From assembly GCF_020532665.2 (NCBI RefSeq), contig NZ_JAIWPG020000016.1, forward strand, positions 1 to 64,000: DNA of 64,000 nucleotides, in the 5' to 3' direction. Source of the stretch: Lelliottia sp. WAP21. Lineage in GTDB: Bacteria; Pseudomonadota; Gammaproteobacteria; Enterobacterales; Enterobacteriaceae. Shown here piece by piece: positions 18,729 to 31,033 of the stretch (positions are counted from its first letter, which is position 1; every line of letters begins with the position of its first letter). Made by a program: the position numbers and the translations under genes. The notes beneath the pieces were generated by a model. The model had not been told where the DNA came from and did no database searches. It saw nothing but the letters and a program-made list of their open reading frames with translations.

Positions 18729-20078
18729 TTATTTTTCCTGAAGACCGAGTTTTTTCTCCAGATAGTGGATGTTTGTCCCACCGTTCTGGAAGTTCTCGTC
18801 AGTCATAATGCGCATCTGCAGATCGATGTTGGTTTTAATACCATCGATAATCAGCTCCTGCAGGGCATTCTTCATGCGGGCAATTGCCACGTCACGATTC
18901 TCGCCGTAGCAGATCAGCTTGCCGATCATTGAATCATAGTACGGCGGCACAGTGTAACCGGCGTAAATATGAGATTCCCAGCGCACACCAAAACCACCCG
19001 GCGCGTGAAAACGCGTGATTTTACCCGGGCTTGGCAGGAAGGTATTCGGATCTTCGGCGTTAATACGGCACTCGACCGCATGGCCTTTCACCACCACTTC
19101 ATCCTGCTTGATGGACAGCGGTTGACCCGCCGCGATACGCAGCTGTTCTTTGATCAGGTCAACGCCGGTAATCATTTCGGTTACCGGGTGTTCAACCTGA
19201 ATACGGGTGTTCATTTCAATGAAGTAGAACTCGCCGTTTTCGAACAGGAACTCAAAGGTACCTGCACCGCGATAGCCGATATCCACACAGGCTTTCGAGC
19301 AACGCTCGCCGATGTAACGACGTAGTTCCGGCGTGATGCCCGGTGCTGGCGCTTCTTCGACCACTTTCTGGTGACGACGCTGCATAGAGCAGTCACGTTC
19401 CGCCAGATAGATAGCGTTACCCTGACCATCTGCCAGCACCTGAATTTCGATGTGGCGAGGATTTTCCAGGTATTTTTCCATGTACACCATGTCATTGCTA
19501 AAGGCTGCTTTCGCCTCCGCTTTGGTCATGGAGATGGACTGTGCCAGTTCAGCATCGCTGCGCACGACGCGCATACCGCGACCGCCGCCGCCGCCGGACG
19601 CCTTGATGATCACCGGATAGCCAATGCGTTTAGCATGAGCACGGTTTGCATCCATGTCGTCGGTTAGCGGGCCGTCAGAGCCCGGTACGGTTGGAACACC
19701 GGCTTTTTTCATCGCCGTGATCGCAGACACTTTGTCGCCCATCAGGCGAATGGTGTCGGCTTTCGGGCCGATGAAGATAAAGCCTGAGCGTTCAACCTGC
19801 TCAGCAAAATTGGCGTTCTCAGAGAGGAAGCCATAACCCGGATGGATTGCCACCGCGCCGGTGATTTCAGCGGCGCTGATGATAGCCGGGATGTTCAGAT
19901 AGCTTTTTACGGACGGAGCCGGGCCAATACAGACCGTCTCATCCGCCAGCAATACGTGTTTCAGATCGCGATCCGCGCTTGAGTGCACTGCCACAGTCTT
20001 AATGCCTAACTCTTTACAGGCACGAAGGATTCGTAGAGCAATCTCGCCACGGTTGGCGATGACAATTTTATCCAGCAT
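18729..20078 (-). CDS. accC: AccC, biotin carboxylase subunit of acetyl-CoA carboxylase
   Basis: A 449-residue ATP-grasp enzyme that carboxylates the biotin carried by AccB, the first half-reaction of fatty acid synthesis. Domains in order: N-terminal biotin carboxylase domain ([17 protein letters not shown]), ATP-grasp domain with the glycine-rich loop [12 protein letters not shown], and a C-terminal domain. Catalytic segments [14 protein letters not shown] and the ATP lid are intact. The start at MLDKIV gives the E. coli length; the longer frame runs into accB. It is 10 nt downstream of accB. Confidence 0.98.
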   Translation of the reverse strand: MLDKIVIANRGEIALRILRACKELGIKTVAVHSSADRDLKHVLLADETVCIGPAPSVKSYLNIPAIISAAEITGAVAIHPGYGFLSENANFAEQVERSGFIFIGPKADTIRLMGDKVSAITAMKKAGVPTVPGSDGPLTDDMDANRAHAKRIGYPVIIKASGGGGGRGMRVVRSDAELAQSISMTKAEAKAAFSNDMVYMEKYLENPRHIEIQVLADGQGNAIYLAERDCSMQRRHQKVVEEAPAPGITPELRRYIGERCSKACVDIGYRGAGTFEFLFENGEFYFIEMNTRIQVEHPVTEMITGVDLIKEQLRIAAGQPLSIKQDEVVVKGHAVECRINAEDPNTFLPSPGKITRFHAPGGFGVRWESHIYAGYTVPPYYDSMIGKLICYGENRDVAIARMKNALQELIIDGIKTNIDLQMRIMTDENFQNGGTNIHYLEKKLGLQEK

Positions 20079-20088
20079 GTTCGCCTCG

Positions 20089-20553
20089 TTACTCGATGAC
20101 GACCAGCGGCTCGTCAAATTCTACCGGCTGACCACTTTCGACCAGAATCGCTTTTACGGTGCCTGATTTATCGGCTTCGATTTGGTTCATCATTTTCATG
20201 GCTTCAACGATGCACAAGGTATCGCCTGCGTTGACTTTCTGACCGATTTCGATGAACGCTTTTGCGTCCGGGCTCGGGGTGCGGTAGAAAGTACCAACCA
20301 TCGGGGAACGTACGATGTGGCCACTGATTTCTGCGGCTGCTGCAGCCGGCGCTTCTGCTGCCGGAGCAACTGCGTTAGCCAGAGCAGGTTGCTGCATCAC
20401 AGGTGCAGCATAAGCCTGCTGCATCATTGGGAAGTTAGCTGCTGGCGCGGCACGACTGATGCGTACAGACTCTTCGCCTTCAGAAATTTCCAGTTCGGAG
20501 ATGCCTGATTCTTCAACCAGCTCGATCAGTTTTTTAATCTTACGAATATCCAT
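20089..20553 (-). CDS. accB: AccB, biotin carboxyl carrier protein
   Basis: A 154-residue carrier (E. coli 156). The N-terminal 35 residues bind AccC; an alanine/proline-rich flexible linker (about 36-76) follows; the biotinyl domain fills the C-terminal half. The biotin-accepting lysine is residue 120 in VEAMKMMN. The thumb typical of AccB is present. AccB of E. coli represses its own operon. Here it is preceded by aroQ with only 21 nt between. Confidence 0.97.
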   Translation of the reverse strand: MDIRKIKKLIELVEESGISELEISEGEESVRISRAAPAANFPMMQQAYAAPVMQQPALANAVAPAAEAPAAAAAEISGHIVRSPMVGTFYRTPSPDAKAFIEIGQKVNAGDTLCIVEAMKMMNQIEADKSGTVKAILVESGQPVEFDEPLVVIE

Positions 20554-20574
20554 GAGTGGGTTCCGTACTCTTGT

Positions 20575-21027
20575 TTAGTGTGATGGTGACAGGCGTTTGA
20601 CCGCTGTCTGTAAAGCGTATGAATAACCGTCAGCGCCGAGTCCGCAGATAACGCCAGAGGCAATATCAGACAGATAAGAATGATGGCGGAACGGTTCCCG
20701 GGCATGCACATTACTGAGGTGAATCTCGATAAACGGGATACTCACCGCAAGCAGCGCATCGCGAAGCGCAACACTGGTGTGCGTAAACGCGGCCGGATTA
20801 ATCAGGATATAGTCCACAGTGTCTTTAGCCTGATGAATACGGTCGATGAGTGCGTACTCCGCGTTTGACTGAAAATGGTCAAGGTTCACATCGAGCCGTG
20901 CAGCTTCCTCGCCAAGACGGTTAACAATTTCTGTTAACGTCAGCGTGCCGTACTTCTCGGGTTCACGGGTGCCGAGCATATTCAGGTTCGGTCCGTTTAA
21001 AACTAAAATGTGAAACTTGTCAGCCAT
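20575..21027 (-). CDS. aroQ: AroQ, type II 3-dehydroquinate dehydratase
   Basis: A 150-residue enzyme of the shikimate pathway that converts 3-dehydroquinate to 3-dehydroshikimate. The type II signature is clear: [17 protein letters not shown] with the catalytic tyrosine, [16 protein letters not shown], and [15 protein letters not shown]. Type II enzymes form dodecamers. E. coli K-12 lacks this gene and uses the unrelated type I enzyme AroD; Klebsiella and Enterobacter carry aroQ in this place before accB. It probably shares a transcript with accBC. Confidence 0.95.
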   Translation of the reverse strand: MADKFHILVLNGPNLNMLGTREPEKYGTLTLTEIVNRLGEEAARLDVNLDHFQSNAEYALIDRIHQAKDTVDYILINPAAFTHTSVALRDALLAVSIPFIEIHLSNVHAREPFRHHSYLSDIASGVICGLGADGYSYALQTAVKRLSPSH

Positions 21028-21137
21028 TGTGCCGCTATCTCCTGCGATTCTCCGGTAAAAAACAAAATATACCTTCGATGCGCAATTGTCACCCTTTCAG
21101 GGGCCAAAAATCCCTGTCCGGAATGCCGGGGTCGCAC

Positions 21138-21165
21138 ATTATAACGATTTCGTAGCATTTGGCAG
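21138..21165 (-). promoter_or_regulatory. probable promoter of aroQ-accBC
   Basis: TATAAT on the minus strand (complement of 21138-21143) is followed by GTGCGACC. The -35 region is poor (CTGCCA at 16 bp). It lies 111 nt before aroQ; the same block resembles the region upstream of accB in E. coli. Confidence 0.5.
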
Positions 21166-21261
21166 CTAAATACTGGTCTTATCAGGGAAGATAATCAACC
21201 GCTATCCGAAAAAGAGTCGTGGTTGTCAGGCAATCTGCGGGAAAACGCACAGTTTCGACGA

Positions 21262-21861
21262 TTAACGAAACCACTGGCGGAACTTTTTGTAACGCCAGGC
21301 TAAAAGCGCCACCGCCACTAAGCCGTAGAGGATGGGCTGGGGGGATAAAATCTTTACCGACCACAGATAATGTATGGGCGTCAGGATCGCCACCAGATAG
21401 ACGAAGTTATGCAGCAGTTGCCAACGTCTGCCCATTTTTCGCTGCGCAAACTGTGTCGACGTCAACGCCAGCGCCAGCAAAATAAACCAGCTGATAATTC
21501 CCAGCGTTAAATAAGGCCGGGAGATCAGTTCACTTCCCAGTAACGACATATTGTTAATGCCCAGTTCCAGCAAGGTGTAGCTGGTCAGGTGCAGCGTCGC
21601 CCATGCAAAACACCATAACCCCAGTAAACGCCGGGTACGAATCAATAATGGCTGTTTAGCGTAACGCGCCAGCGGTGACACCAGCAAGGTGGCCAGTAAA
21701 AATTTCAGAGCCATCCTACCCGTAAAATGCTGGATATCTTTCGCCGGATCGGCACTGAAAACGCCCTGACTGGCGGCCCAAAATAGCCAGATAAAAGGAA
21801 GCAAGCCGGCAAGATGCAGGGCAACCTTGAGCCAGGTAATCTGTTTTGCAGTCAGGCGCAC
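21262..21861 (-). CDS. msrQ: MsrQ, heme-binding membrane subunit of the MsrPQ repair system
   Basis: A 199-residue inner-membrane protein of the ferric-reductase-like family with about six helices. Histidines in the helices ([29 protein letters not shown]) are likely heme ligands. It passes electrons from the respiratory chain to MsrP. The start is GTG, which directly follows the msrP stop codon (TGAGTG), so translation is coupled. E. coli carries this pair elsewhere, next to the HprRS two-component genes, which are absent here. Confidence 0.94.
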   Translation of the reverse strand: MRLTAKQITWLKVALHLAGLLPFIWLFWAASQGVFSADPAKDIQHFTGRMALKFLLATLLVSPLARYAKQPLLIRTRRLLGLWCFAWATLHLTSYTLLELGINNMSLLGSELISRPYLTLGIISWFILLALALTSTQFAQRKMGRRWQLLHNFVYLVAILTPIHYLWSVKILSPQPILYGLVAVALLAWRYKKFRQWFR

Positions 21862-22863
21862 TCAGAAGCTCTCCCGTAAATTGAGGCCGCGATAGAGCGA
21901 AGCCACCTCGTCAGCATACCCGTTAAAGAGCAGGGTCGGCTGACGTTTCACATCCAGCGCACCGCCTGAGCCAATAAAACGCTCAGTGGCTTGCGACCAA
22001 CGAGGATGATCCACGTGCGGATTTACGTTAGCGTAAAAGCCATATTCATCCGGCGCGGCAAGGTTCCAGGTCGTTGGTGGACGTTCGCGGGTGAGCTTAA
22101 TGCTGACGATCGATTTGATGCCTTTAAAGCCATACTTCCAGGGTACGGTTAAGCGAATCGGTGCGCCGTTTTGCGGGGGCAGCGCTTTGCCATAGACGCC
22201 CACGGTCAGGAGCGTAAGGGGATGCATCGCTTCATCAATGCGCAGTCCTTCTACATACGGGTACTCCAGACCGCCGCCGATAAACCGGTCTTTCTGACCT
22301 GGCATCTCGTCCGGCGCGTAGCGCGTCTGAAAGGAGACATACTTTGCATTGCTGGTGGGTTCAACCAGTGCCAGCAGTTTATGCAACGGGAAGCCCACCC
22401 AGGGCACCACCATGGACCAGGCCTCCACGCAGCGCATGCGATAAATACGTTCTTCGAGCGGGAAGCGCGTCGTTAAATCGTGGTGATCAAGGGTTAATGG
22501 CTTAGCCACTTCACCTTCAATTTTCAGCGTCCAGGGATCGGTTTTCAGGCTGCCTGCATTGGCGGCCGGATCGGCTTTATCCAGCCCAAATTCGTAGAAA
22601 TTGTTATAGCCCGTGACTTTATCTTCAGGCGTTAAGGCCAGTTTGTTTTGCCATTGTGCCGGTTTGGTAAAGTCGAGCGGCTGGCCGGAAGGGGCTTTGG
22701 GGCGGTTATTGCCTTTAAACCAGTCGAGAAGGTCGGCATGGGCCGCCGGGGAGAGCGTCAGCGCGGTTGCGCTAATGCCCAGCATTTTTAAAATCTGGCG
22801 GCGTTGTAACATAAAGACAGATTCGGACGTTACGTCGGCTTCCGTCAATTTTCGGGTTTTCAT
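21862..22863 (-). CDS. msrP: MsrP, periplasmic methionine sulfoxide reductase
   Basis: A 333-residue molybdopterin enzyme that repairs oxidised methionine in periplasmic proteins. The twin-arginine signal RRQILKMLG (residues 21-29) shows export by Tat in folded form, with cleavage after AHA near residue 43. The molybdenum-binding cysteine is residue 145 in RMRCVEAWS. The sulfite-oxidase fold follows. The start with GGAGG 5 nt upstream is chosen over one five codons earlier. It is first in msrPQ. Confidence 0.96.
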   Translation of the reverse strand: MKTRKLTEADVTSESVFMLQRRQILKMLGISATALTLSPAAHADLLDWFKGNNRPKAPSGQPLDFTKPAQWQNKLALTPEDKVTGYNNFYEFGLDKADPAANAGSLKTDPWTLKIEGEVAKPLTLDHHDLTTRFPLEERIYRMRCVEAWSMVVPWVGFPLHKLLALVEPTSNAKYVSFQTRYAPDEMPGQKDRFIGGGLEYPYVEGLRIDEAMHPLTLLTVGVYGKALPPQNGAPIRLTVPWKYGFKGIKSIVSIKLTRERPPTTWNLAAPDEYGFYANVNPHVDHPRWSQATERFIGSGGALDVKRQPTLLFNGYADEVASLYRGLNLRESF

Positions 22864-22941
22864 GGCTTCCTCCGTCATGCGGTTTTTCTAAGCATGACGG
22901 AGGAGTGGGTTTATCGCGAATATGTCACGAAAATTTGAAGA

Positions 22942-23916
22942 TTAGGCGATTTTGACTAACGCGCGGCCATGGAATTGATTACTCATGATCTTCCCGGCGA
23001 ATTCAGGTGCTTGTTCAAGCGTAATTTCCGTGGCGCTTTGAGTGAAGAACGACTCCGGTAAATCGCGGACCAGTCGTTCCCACGCCTGAGCACGGCGAGA
23101 GGCTGGCGTCATGACGGAATCAACCCCCTGGAGGCGAACGTTACGCAAAATAAAGGGCATCACGGTAGTCGGGAGCGCAAATCCACCCGCCAGACCACAG
23201 GCCGCGACGCATCCGCCGTAGTTCATTTGCGCCAACACTTTCGCCAGAACCTTGTCGCCTAACGTATCGATCGCCCCTGCCCAGACCTGTTTTTCAAGCG
23301 GGCGCGTCTCGGCAAACTCTTCACGACCCAGAATACGATGCGCGCCAATGGAACGCAGATAGTCATGGGTGCTTTCGCGACCTGACACGGCTGCAACCTG
23401 ATAACCCAGGGCATGCAGCAGGGTGACCGCAGTACTGCCTACGCCACCGCTGGCACCCGTGACCACGATTTCACCCGATTCAGGACGAATGCCGGCATCT
23501 TCCAGCGCCATCACGCACAGCATGGCGGTGAAGCCGGCGGTACCAATGATCATGGCTTTGCGACCGTCCATCCCTTTTGGCATGGCCACCAGCCAGTCGC
23601 CTTTGACGCGAGCCTGGCCTGCCAGTCCGCCCCAGTGGTTTTCTCCCACGCCCCACCCGGTGAGCAGCACCTGCTGCCCGGCATGAAAACGAGGATCCTC
23701 ACTGGCGCGCACGTGACCCGAAAAATCGATTCCCGGTACCATAGGGAAGTTTCGGATAATTTTACCTTTGCCTGTAATGGCAAGCGCATCCTTATAGTTG
23801 AGACTGGACCAGTCAATATCGACAGTCACGTCGCCCTCAGGCAGACGGCTGTCCTCAACGGTTTGCACCGATGCAACTGTTTTACCGTCCTGCTGTTCTA
23901 AGATTAAAGCCTGCAT
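22942..23916 (-). CDS. acuI: AcuI, acrylyl-CoA reductase (NADPH)
   Basis: A 324-residue medium-chain dehydrogenase/reductase without zinc ligands. It reduces acryloyl-CoA to propionyl-CoA with NADPH. The nucleotide-binding motif is VVTGASGGVGSTAV at about 150-163, and SGRESTHDYL carries the residues for the NADPH phosphate. It matches E. coli AcuI (YhdH). The start at MQALILEQQ has GAGGA 7 nt upstream. It is divergent from csrD. Confidence 0.95.
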   Translation of the reverse strand: MQALILEQQDGKTVASVQTVEDSRLPEGDVTVDIDWSSLNYKDALAITGKGKIIRNFPMVPGIDFSGHVRASEDPRFHAGQQVLLTGWGVGENHWGGLAGQARVKGDWLVAMPKGMDGRKAMIIGTAGFTAMLCVMALEDAGIRPESGEIVVTGASGGVGSTAVTLLHALGYQVAAVSGRESTHDYLRSIGAHRILGREEFAETRPLEKQVWAGAIDTLGDKVLAKVLAQMNYGGCVAACGLAGGFALPTTVMPFILRNVRLQGVDSVMTPASRRAQAWERLVRDLPESFFTQSATEITLEQAPEFAGKIMSNQFHGRALVKIA

Positions 23917-24097
23917 ACAGGTGTCCTCATTAAGCATGATGTTCGAAAGTAATGTGTGAGACTATACTCGCAGAATGAAACGCTATGCCGATTTAACGCA
24001 ATAAATTGCCAGAAATCCCAGGTTTGATAGTATGCCGCATCTTAAATGCAAGTTAGTACTCACTCGCCGCCCCTAACCCCACGGAGTAATCTCAAGG

Positions 24098-26038
24098 ATG
24101 CGATTAACGACGAAATTCTCAGCTTTTATCACCTTGCTCACAGGGCTTACGATCTTCGTGACGCTCATAGGGTGCTCGCTGAGTTTTTACAATGCGATTC
24201 AGGACAAGCTGAATAATCGCGTCGAATCCGTCGCGTCGGTCATTGACGCCCGGCTGGTGACCTCGACCTTACCTGCGCTTACGCAGCAACTGGATGAACT
24301 GATGGTGCCGGTTGATATTGTTCAAATCGATATCTTACAGGGTAGCAAAGTCATTCTGAGCCATTCCCATCAGAGCAGCTATCGTCCGGCAGGCACGCTG
24401 GCGCAGTACCGGACCGTGACGGTGGAATCCATAAAAAGCCCTGGCATAACAATCCGGCTTTCATACCAGGACCCGATGGCGAACTATTTTCGTTCCCTGA
24501 TGACGACCGCCCCTTTAACCGCTGCCGTTGCCTTTATCGTCATTTTGCTGTTCCTGGCCGTTCGCTGGCTACGTCGGCAGCTTTCCGGGCAGGAGCTGCT
24601 GGAAAATCGTTCCTTACGCATTCTTAACGGGGAGCGTGGCATCAAAGTGCGGGGGTCGGTGCATGAATGGCCAACGCGCACAAGCAGCGCGCTGGACGTG
24701 CTACTCTCAGAAATCCAGTTTGCCAGCGAGCAGCGCAGCCGGATGGATACGCTGATCCGCTCTTATGCCGCGCAGGACAATAAAACCGGGCTGAACAACA
24801 GGCTCTTTTTTGATAACCAGCTGGCAACGTTACTCGACGATCCGGAAAAGGTGGGATCGCACGGAGTGGTGATGATGATTCGCCTGCCGGATTTCGACCT
24901 TCTGAGAGATACCTGGGGGCGCAAAGTGGCCGAAGATCATCTCTTTACGCTTATCAACCTTTTGTCGACCTTTGTGATGCGCTATCCCGGCGCGTTGCTG
25001 GCGCGTTATCACCGCAGCGATTTTGCCGTCCTGTTGCCGCACTGCACCTTAAAGGAGTCGGAAAGTATTGCCAGTCAGCTGTTAAAAGCCGTGGACGCCT
25101 TACCGCCCTCCAAAATGCTCGACCGCGACGATATGGTCCATATCGGTATTTGCGCCTGGCGAGGCGGGCAGCAGACTCAGCAGGTGATGGAACATGCCGA
25201 GGCAGCCACGCGCAACGCCGTGCTGCAGGGGGCTAACGGCTGGGCGGTCTATGACGATTCCCTGCCTGAGAAAGGGCGCGGAAACGTGCGCTGGCGTACG
25301 CTTATTGAACAGATGCTCAGTCGCGGCGGCCCGAGGATTTATCAAAAGCCTGCCGTGCTGCGCAACGGGGTCGTTCATCATCGCGAATTGATGTGCCGGA
25401 TCTTTGACGGCAAAGAAGAGGTCGCCTCAGCGGAATTTCTGCCCATGGTGTTACAGTTTGGGCTCTCAGAAGAGTATGACCGTCAGCAAATTACGCGTCT
25501 GATTCCATTTTTATCTTTCTGGCCGGAGGAAAATCTGGCATTACAGGTAACGGTAGAATCACTTATTCGTCCGCGTTTTCAGCGCTGGCTGCGCGATACG
25601 TTAATGCAATGCGAAAAATCGCAACGTAAGCGGATTATTTTTGAACTTGCAGAGGCGGATGTTGGTCAACATATCAGCCGGTTACAGCCTGTGGTTCGTT
25701 TGATCAATGCGCTGGGCGTTCGCGTCGCAGTGACTCAGGCGGGATTAACGCTGGTTAGCACGCTCTGGATCAAAGAACTGGATGTGGAATTACTGAAGTT
25801 ACACCCCGGGCTTATCAGGGATATTGAAAAGCGCACCGAAAACCAGCTTCTGGTACAGAGTCTGGTGGAGGCGTGTAAGGGAACACGGACGCAAGTTTTT
25901 GCGACTGGTGTCCGCTCCCGAAGCGAATGGCAGATGTTGACGGAGCGCGGTGTGGCAGGTGGTCAGGGCGATTTTATTGCGTCCTCTCAGGCGCTTGACA
26001 GCAATGTGAAAAAATATTTGCAAAGATACTCTGTTTGA
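24098..26038 (+). CDS. csrD: CsrD, regulator of CsrB/CsrC RNA decay
   Basis: A 646-residue membrane protein. Two membrane helices (about 10-32 and 136-156) flank a periplasmic loop; a HAMP-like segment, a GGDEF-like domain and an EAL-like domain follow. Both catalytic motifs are degenerate: HRSDF stands where GGDEF is expected and ELM where EAL is expected, as in E. coli. The protein therefore should not make or break cyclic-di-GMP; it targets the sRNAs CsrB and CsrC for cleavage by RNase E. The ribosome site is AAGG. It is separated from mreB by 281 nt. Confidence 0.95.
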   Translation: MRLTTKFSAFITLLTGLTIFVTLIGCSLSFYNAIQDKLNNRVESVASVIDARLVTSTLPALTQQLDELMVPVDIVQIDILQGSKVILSHSHQSSYRPAGTLAQYRTVTVESIKSPGITIRLSYQDPMANYFRSLMTTAPLTAAVAFIVILLFLAVRWLRRQLSGQELLENRSLRILNGERGIKVRGSVHEWPTRTSSALDVLLSEIQFASEQRSRMDTLIRSYAAQDNKTGLNNRLFFDNQLATLLDDPEKVGSHGVVMMIRLPDFDLLRDTWGRKVAEDHLFTLINLLSTFVMRYPGALLARYHRSDFAVLLPHCTLKESESIASQLLKAVDALPPSKMLDRDDMVHIGICAWRGGQQTQQVMEHAEAATRNAVLQGANGWAVYDDSLPEKGRGNVRWRTLIEQMLSRGGPRIYQKPAVLRNGVVHHRELMCRIFDGKEEVASAEFLPMVLQFGLSEEYDRQQITRLIPFLSFWPEENLALQVTVESLIRPRFQRWLRDTLMQCEKSQRKRIIFELAEADVGQHISRLQPVVRLINALGVRVAVTQAGLTLVSTLWIKELDVELLKLHPGLIRDIEKRTENQLLVQSLVEACKGTRTQVFATGVRSRSEWQMLTERGVAGGQGDFIASSQALDSNVKKYLQRYSV

Positions 26039-26162
26039 CCTGCCGTTTACGTTGTTTTCACGTAGAATATCGCGCCTGTAGCTTTGAGTATGACGAGCAA
26101 AACGCCAGTGGACGACCGGCAAAGTTACAAATAAACGTGAGGGACGCAGCTGTTTACTCAGC

Positions 26163-26177
26163 CCTGATGGAATCAGG
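26163..26177. repeat. small hairpin in the mreB leader region
   Basis: CCTGAT-GGA-ATCAGG is a perfect 6-bp hairpin in the 281-nt stretch 26039-26319 between csrD and mreB, which must hold the mreB promoters. I could not fix the promoters with confidence. Confidence 0.4.
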
Positions 26178-26274
26178 TGAGCAATTTGTAACATGCGGTA
26201 ACGTACTGCACTAATTTTCACCGTAGCAGATGATTCTTGCGCCTTGTCGCTGCTGCGTGTGGTTGGTAAAGTAA

Positions 26275-27363
<1,089 letters not shown>

Positions 27364-27373
27364 TCAGATGTGA

Positions 27374-27395
27374 AAGGGTAGCCGATGCTACCCTT
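27374..27395 (+). terminator. attenuating hairpin between mreB and mreC
   Basis: AAGGGTAGC and GCTACCCTT close a CGAT loop, followed by CCTCTCTG without a T run. It starts 11 nt after mreB. It could stabilise the mreB mRNA end or lower mreCD expression. Confidence 0.6.
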
Positions 27396-27423
27396 CCTCT
27401 CTGACCGAGAAGACGCATAGCCT

Positions 27424-28928
<1,505 letters not shown>

Positions 28929-28937
28929 AAGGTTTCT

Positions 28938-29531
28938 ATGACGTCTTTATATCTTGCCTCTGGTTCCCCGCGTCGCCAGGAGTTGCTCACACAACTCGGT
29001 GTCTCGTTTGAACGTATCGTCACCGGTATTGAAGAAAAACGGGGCGAAAGCGAAAGCGCACAACAATATGTCTCCCGTTTAGCGCGTGAGAAAGCGCAGG
29101 CGGGTGTGGCGCAAACGCCGCGAGACTTGCCGGTGCTGGGGGCGGATACCATCGTGATCTTCAACGGTGAGGTGCTGGAGAAGCCACGCGACGCAGAACA
29201 TGCGGCGCGCATGTTGCGTAAATTATCCGGGCAAACGCACCAGGTGATGACGGCCGTTGCTCTGGCAGATAGCCAGCATGTGCTGGATTGCCTGGTGGTC
29301 ACCGACGTCACGTTCAGAGTGCTGACCGATGAGGAGATCGCGGGCTACATCGCCAGCGGTGAACCAATGGATAAAGCAGGTGCATACGGTATTCAAGGGT
29401 TGGGTGGCTGTTTTGTCAGGAAGATAAATGGCAGCTATCACGCCGTGGTCGGCTTACCGCTGGTGGAAACGTATGAGTTGCTGAGCAATTTTAACTCACT
29501 GCGTGAGAGAAGGGATAATTATGACGGCTGA
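28938..29531 (+). CDS. yhdE: YhdE, Maf-family nucleoside triphosphate pyrophosphatase
   Basis: A 197-residue Maf protein that hydrolyses dTTP and UTP to monophosphates, likely to remove modified nucleotides. Family motifs are [11 protein letters not shown] at the N-terminus, LGADTIV with the catalytic aspartate, and [13 protein letters not shown]. It is 9 nt after mreD, and its last 11 bp overlap rng. Confidence 0.95.
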   Translation: MTSLYLASGSPRRQELLTQLGVSFERIVTGIEEKRGESESAQQYVSRLAREKAQAGVAQTPRDLPVLGADTIVIFNGEVLEKPRDAEHAARMLRKLSGQTHQVMTAVALADSQHVLDCLVVTDVTFRVLTDEEIAGYIASGEPMDKAGAYGIQGLGGCFVRKINGSYHAVVGLPLVETYELLSNFNSLRERRDNYDG

Positions 29532-30990
29532 ATTGTTGGTAAACGTAACGCCTTCGGAAACCCGAGTGGCTTACATTGATGGCGGTATACTCCAGGAAAT
29601 TCATATTGAGCGCGAAGCGCGACGCGGAATCGTAGGCAATATCTACAAAGGTCGTGTGAGTCGTGTGCTACCCGGTATGCAGGCGGCATTTGTAGATATT
29701 GGACTCGATAAGGCGGCGTTTCTTCATGCCTCTGACATCATGCCACACACTGAATGTGTGGCAGGTGAAGAGCAAAAGCAGTTCACCGTGCGTGATATCT
29801 CTGAACTGGTACGTCAGGGCCAGGACCTGATGGTGCAGGTGGTGAAAGACCCGCTGGGTACCAAAGGCGCCCGTCTGACTACCGACATCACTCTCCCTTC
29901 CCGTTATCTCGTCTTTATGCCAGGCGCTTCACACGTGGGCGTATCGCAGCGTATTGAGAGCGAAAGCGAGCGCGAGCGCCTGAAAAAGGTGGTCGGGGAA
30001 TATTGCGATGAGCAGGGCGGATTCATTATCCGTACCGCGGCCGAAGGGATCAGCGAAGAGGATCTTGCCTCGGATGCCGCTTACCTGAAACGCGTCTGGA
30101 CCAAAGTGATGGAGCGCAAAAAACGCAACCAGACACGCTACCAGCTGTACGGTGAGCTGGCGCTGGCACAGCGCGTGTTGCGCGATTTCGCCGATGCCCA
30201 GCTTGACCGCATCCGCGTTGACTCCCGTCTGACCTACGATGCGCTGCTGGAATTTACCGCCGAATACATCCCGGAAATGCCAGGGCTGCTTGAGCACTAC
30301 TCAGGCCGTCAGCCTATCTTCGATCTCTATGATGTTGAAAACGAAATCCAGCGGGCGCTGGAGCGCAAAGTCGAGCTGAAATCCGGCGGCTATCTGATTA
30401 TCGATCAGACCGAAGCGATGACGACGGTCGATATTAATACCGGAGCTTTTGTCGGTCATCGCAACCTCGATGACACCATCTTCAATACCAACATCGAAGC
30501 GACCCAGGCGATTGCGCGTCAGCTTCGTTTGCGTAACCTGGGTGGCATTATCATTATCGACTTTATCGATATGAATAATGAAGATCACCGCCGTCGCGTG
30601 TTGCATTCGCTGGAGCAGGCCTTAAGCAAAGACCGGGTAAAAACCAGTATTAACGGTTTCTCGCAGCTGGGGCTGGTGGAAATGACGCGCAAGCGCACGC
30701 GTGAAAGCGTCGAACATGTGCTGTGCAACCAGTGTCCAGTCTGTCACGGACGCGGAACGGTAAAGTCGGTTGAAACGGTCTGCTACGAAATCATGCGTGA
30801 AATTGTGCGTGTTCATCATGCTTACGACTCCGATCGTTTTCTGGTCTATGCTTCCCCTGCTGTGGCTGAAGCCCTAAAAGGTGAAGAGTCACACGCGCTG
30901 GCAGAAGTCGAAATTTTTGTTGGCAAACAGGTGAAAGTGCAGATCGAGCCGCTCTATAACCAGGAGCAGTTTGACGTGGTGATGATGTAA
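29521..30990 (+). CDS. rng: RNase G
   Basis: A 489-residue endoribonuclease that matures the 5' end of 16S rRNA and cuts some mRNAs. An S1 domain lies near the N-terminus (about 35-125); the catalytic aspartates lie in [10 protein letters not shown] and IIIDFIDM; the zinc-link CNQCPVC follows. It corresponds to the N-terminal catalytic half of RNase E. The ATG inside the end of yhdE gives the exact E. coli length. It starts AT-rich GATAATTATG, with GAGAAGGG a little upstream as ribosome site. Confidence 0.97.
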   Translation: MTAELLVNVTPSETRVAYIDGGILQEIHIEREARRGIVGNIYKGRVSRVLPGMQAAFVDIGLDKAAFLHASDIMPHTECVAGEEQKQFTVRDISELVRQGQDLMVQVVKDPLGTKGARLTTDITLPSRYLVFMPGASHVGVSQRIESESERERLKKVVGEYCDEQGGFIIRTAAEGISEEDLASDAAYLKRVWTKVMERKKRNQTRYQLYGELALAQRVLRDFADAQLDRIRVDSRLTYDALLEFTAEYIPEMPGLLEHYSGRQPIFDLYDVENEIQRALERKVELKSGGYLIIDQTEAMTTVDINTGAFVGHRNLDDTIFNTNIEATQAIARQLRLRNLGGIIIIDFIDMNNEDHRRRVLHSLEQALSKDRVKTSINGFSQLGLVEMTRKRTRESVEHVLCNQCPVCHGRGTVKSVETVCYEIMREIVRVHHAYDSDRFLVYASPAVAEALKGEESHALAEVEIFVGKQVKVQIEPLYNQEQFDVVMM

Positions 30991-31033
30991 AACGCAGCGT
31001 TGCTGCATGAGAACGGCTGACAAGGAGAGATGC

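Noticed and set aside
24098-26038. csrD as an active diguanylate cyclase or phosphodiesterase
   Set aside because: Both motifs are degenerate (HRSDF, ELM) exactly as in E. coli CsrD, so this is normal for the gene and not decay.
31007-31033. Longer start for yhdP at the upstream ATG
   Set aside because: The GTG at 31034 has a good ribosome site and aligns with the E. coli start; the extension has neither.
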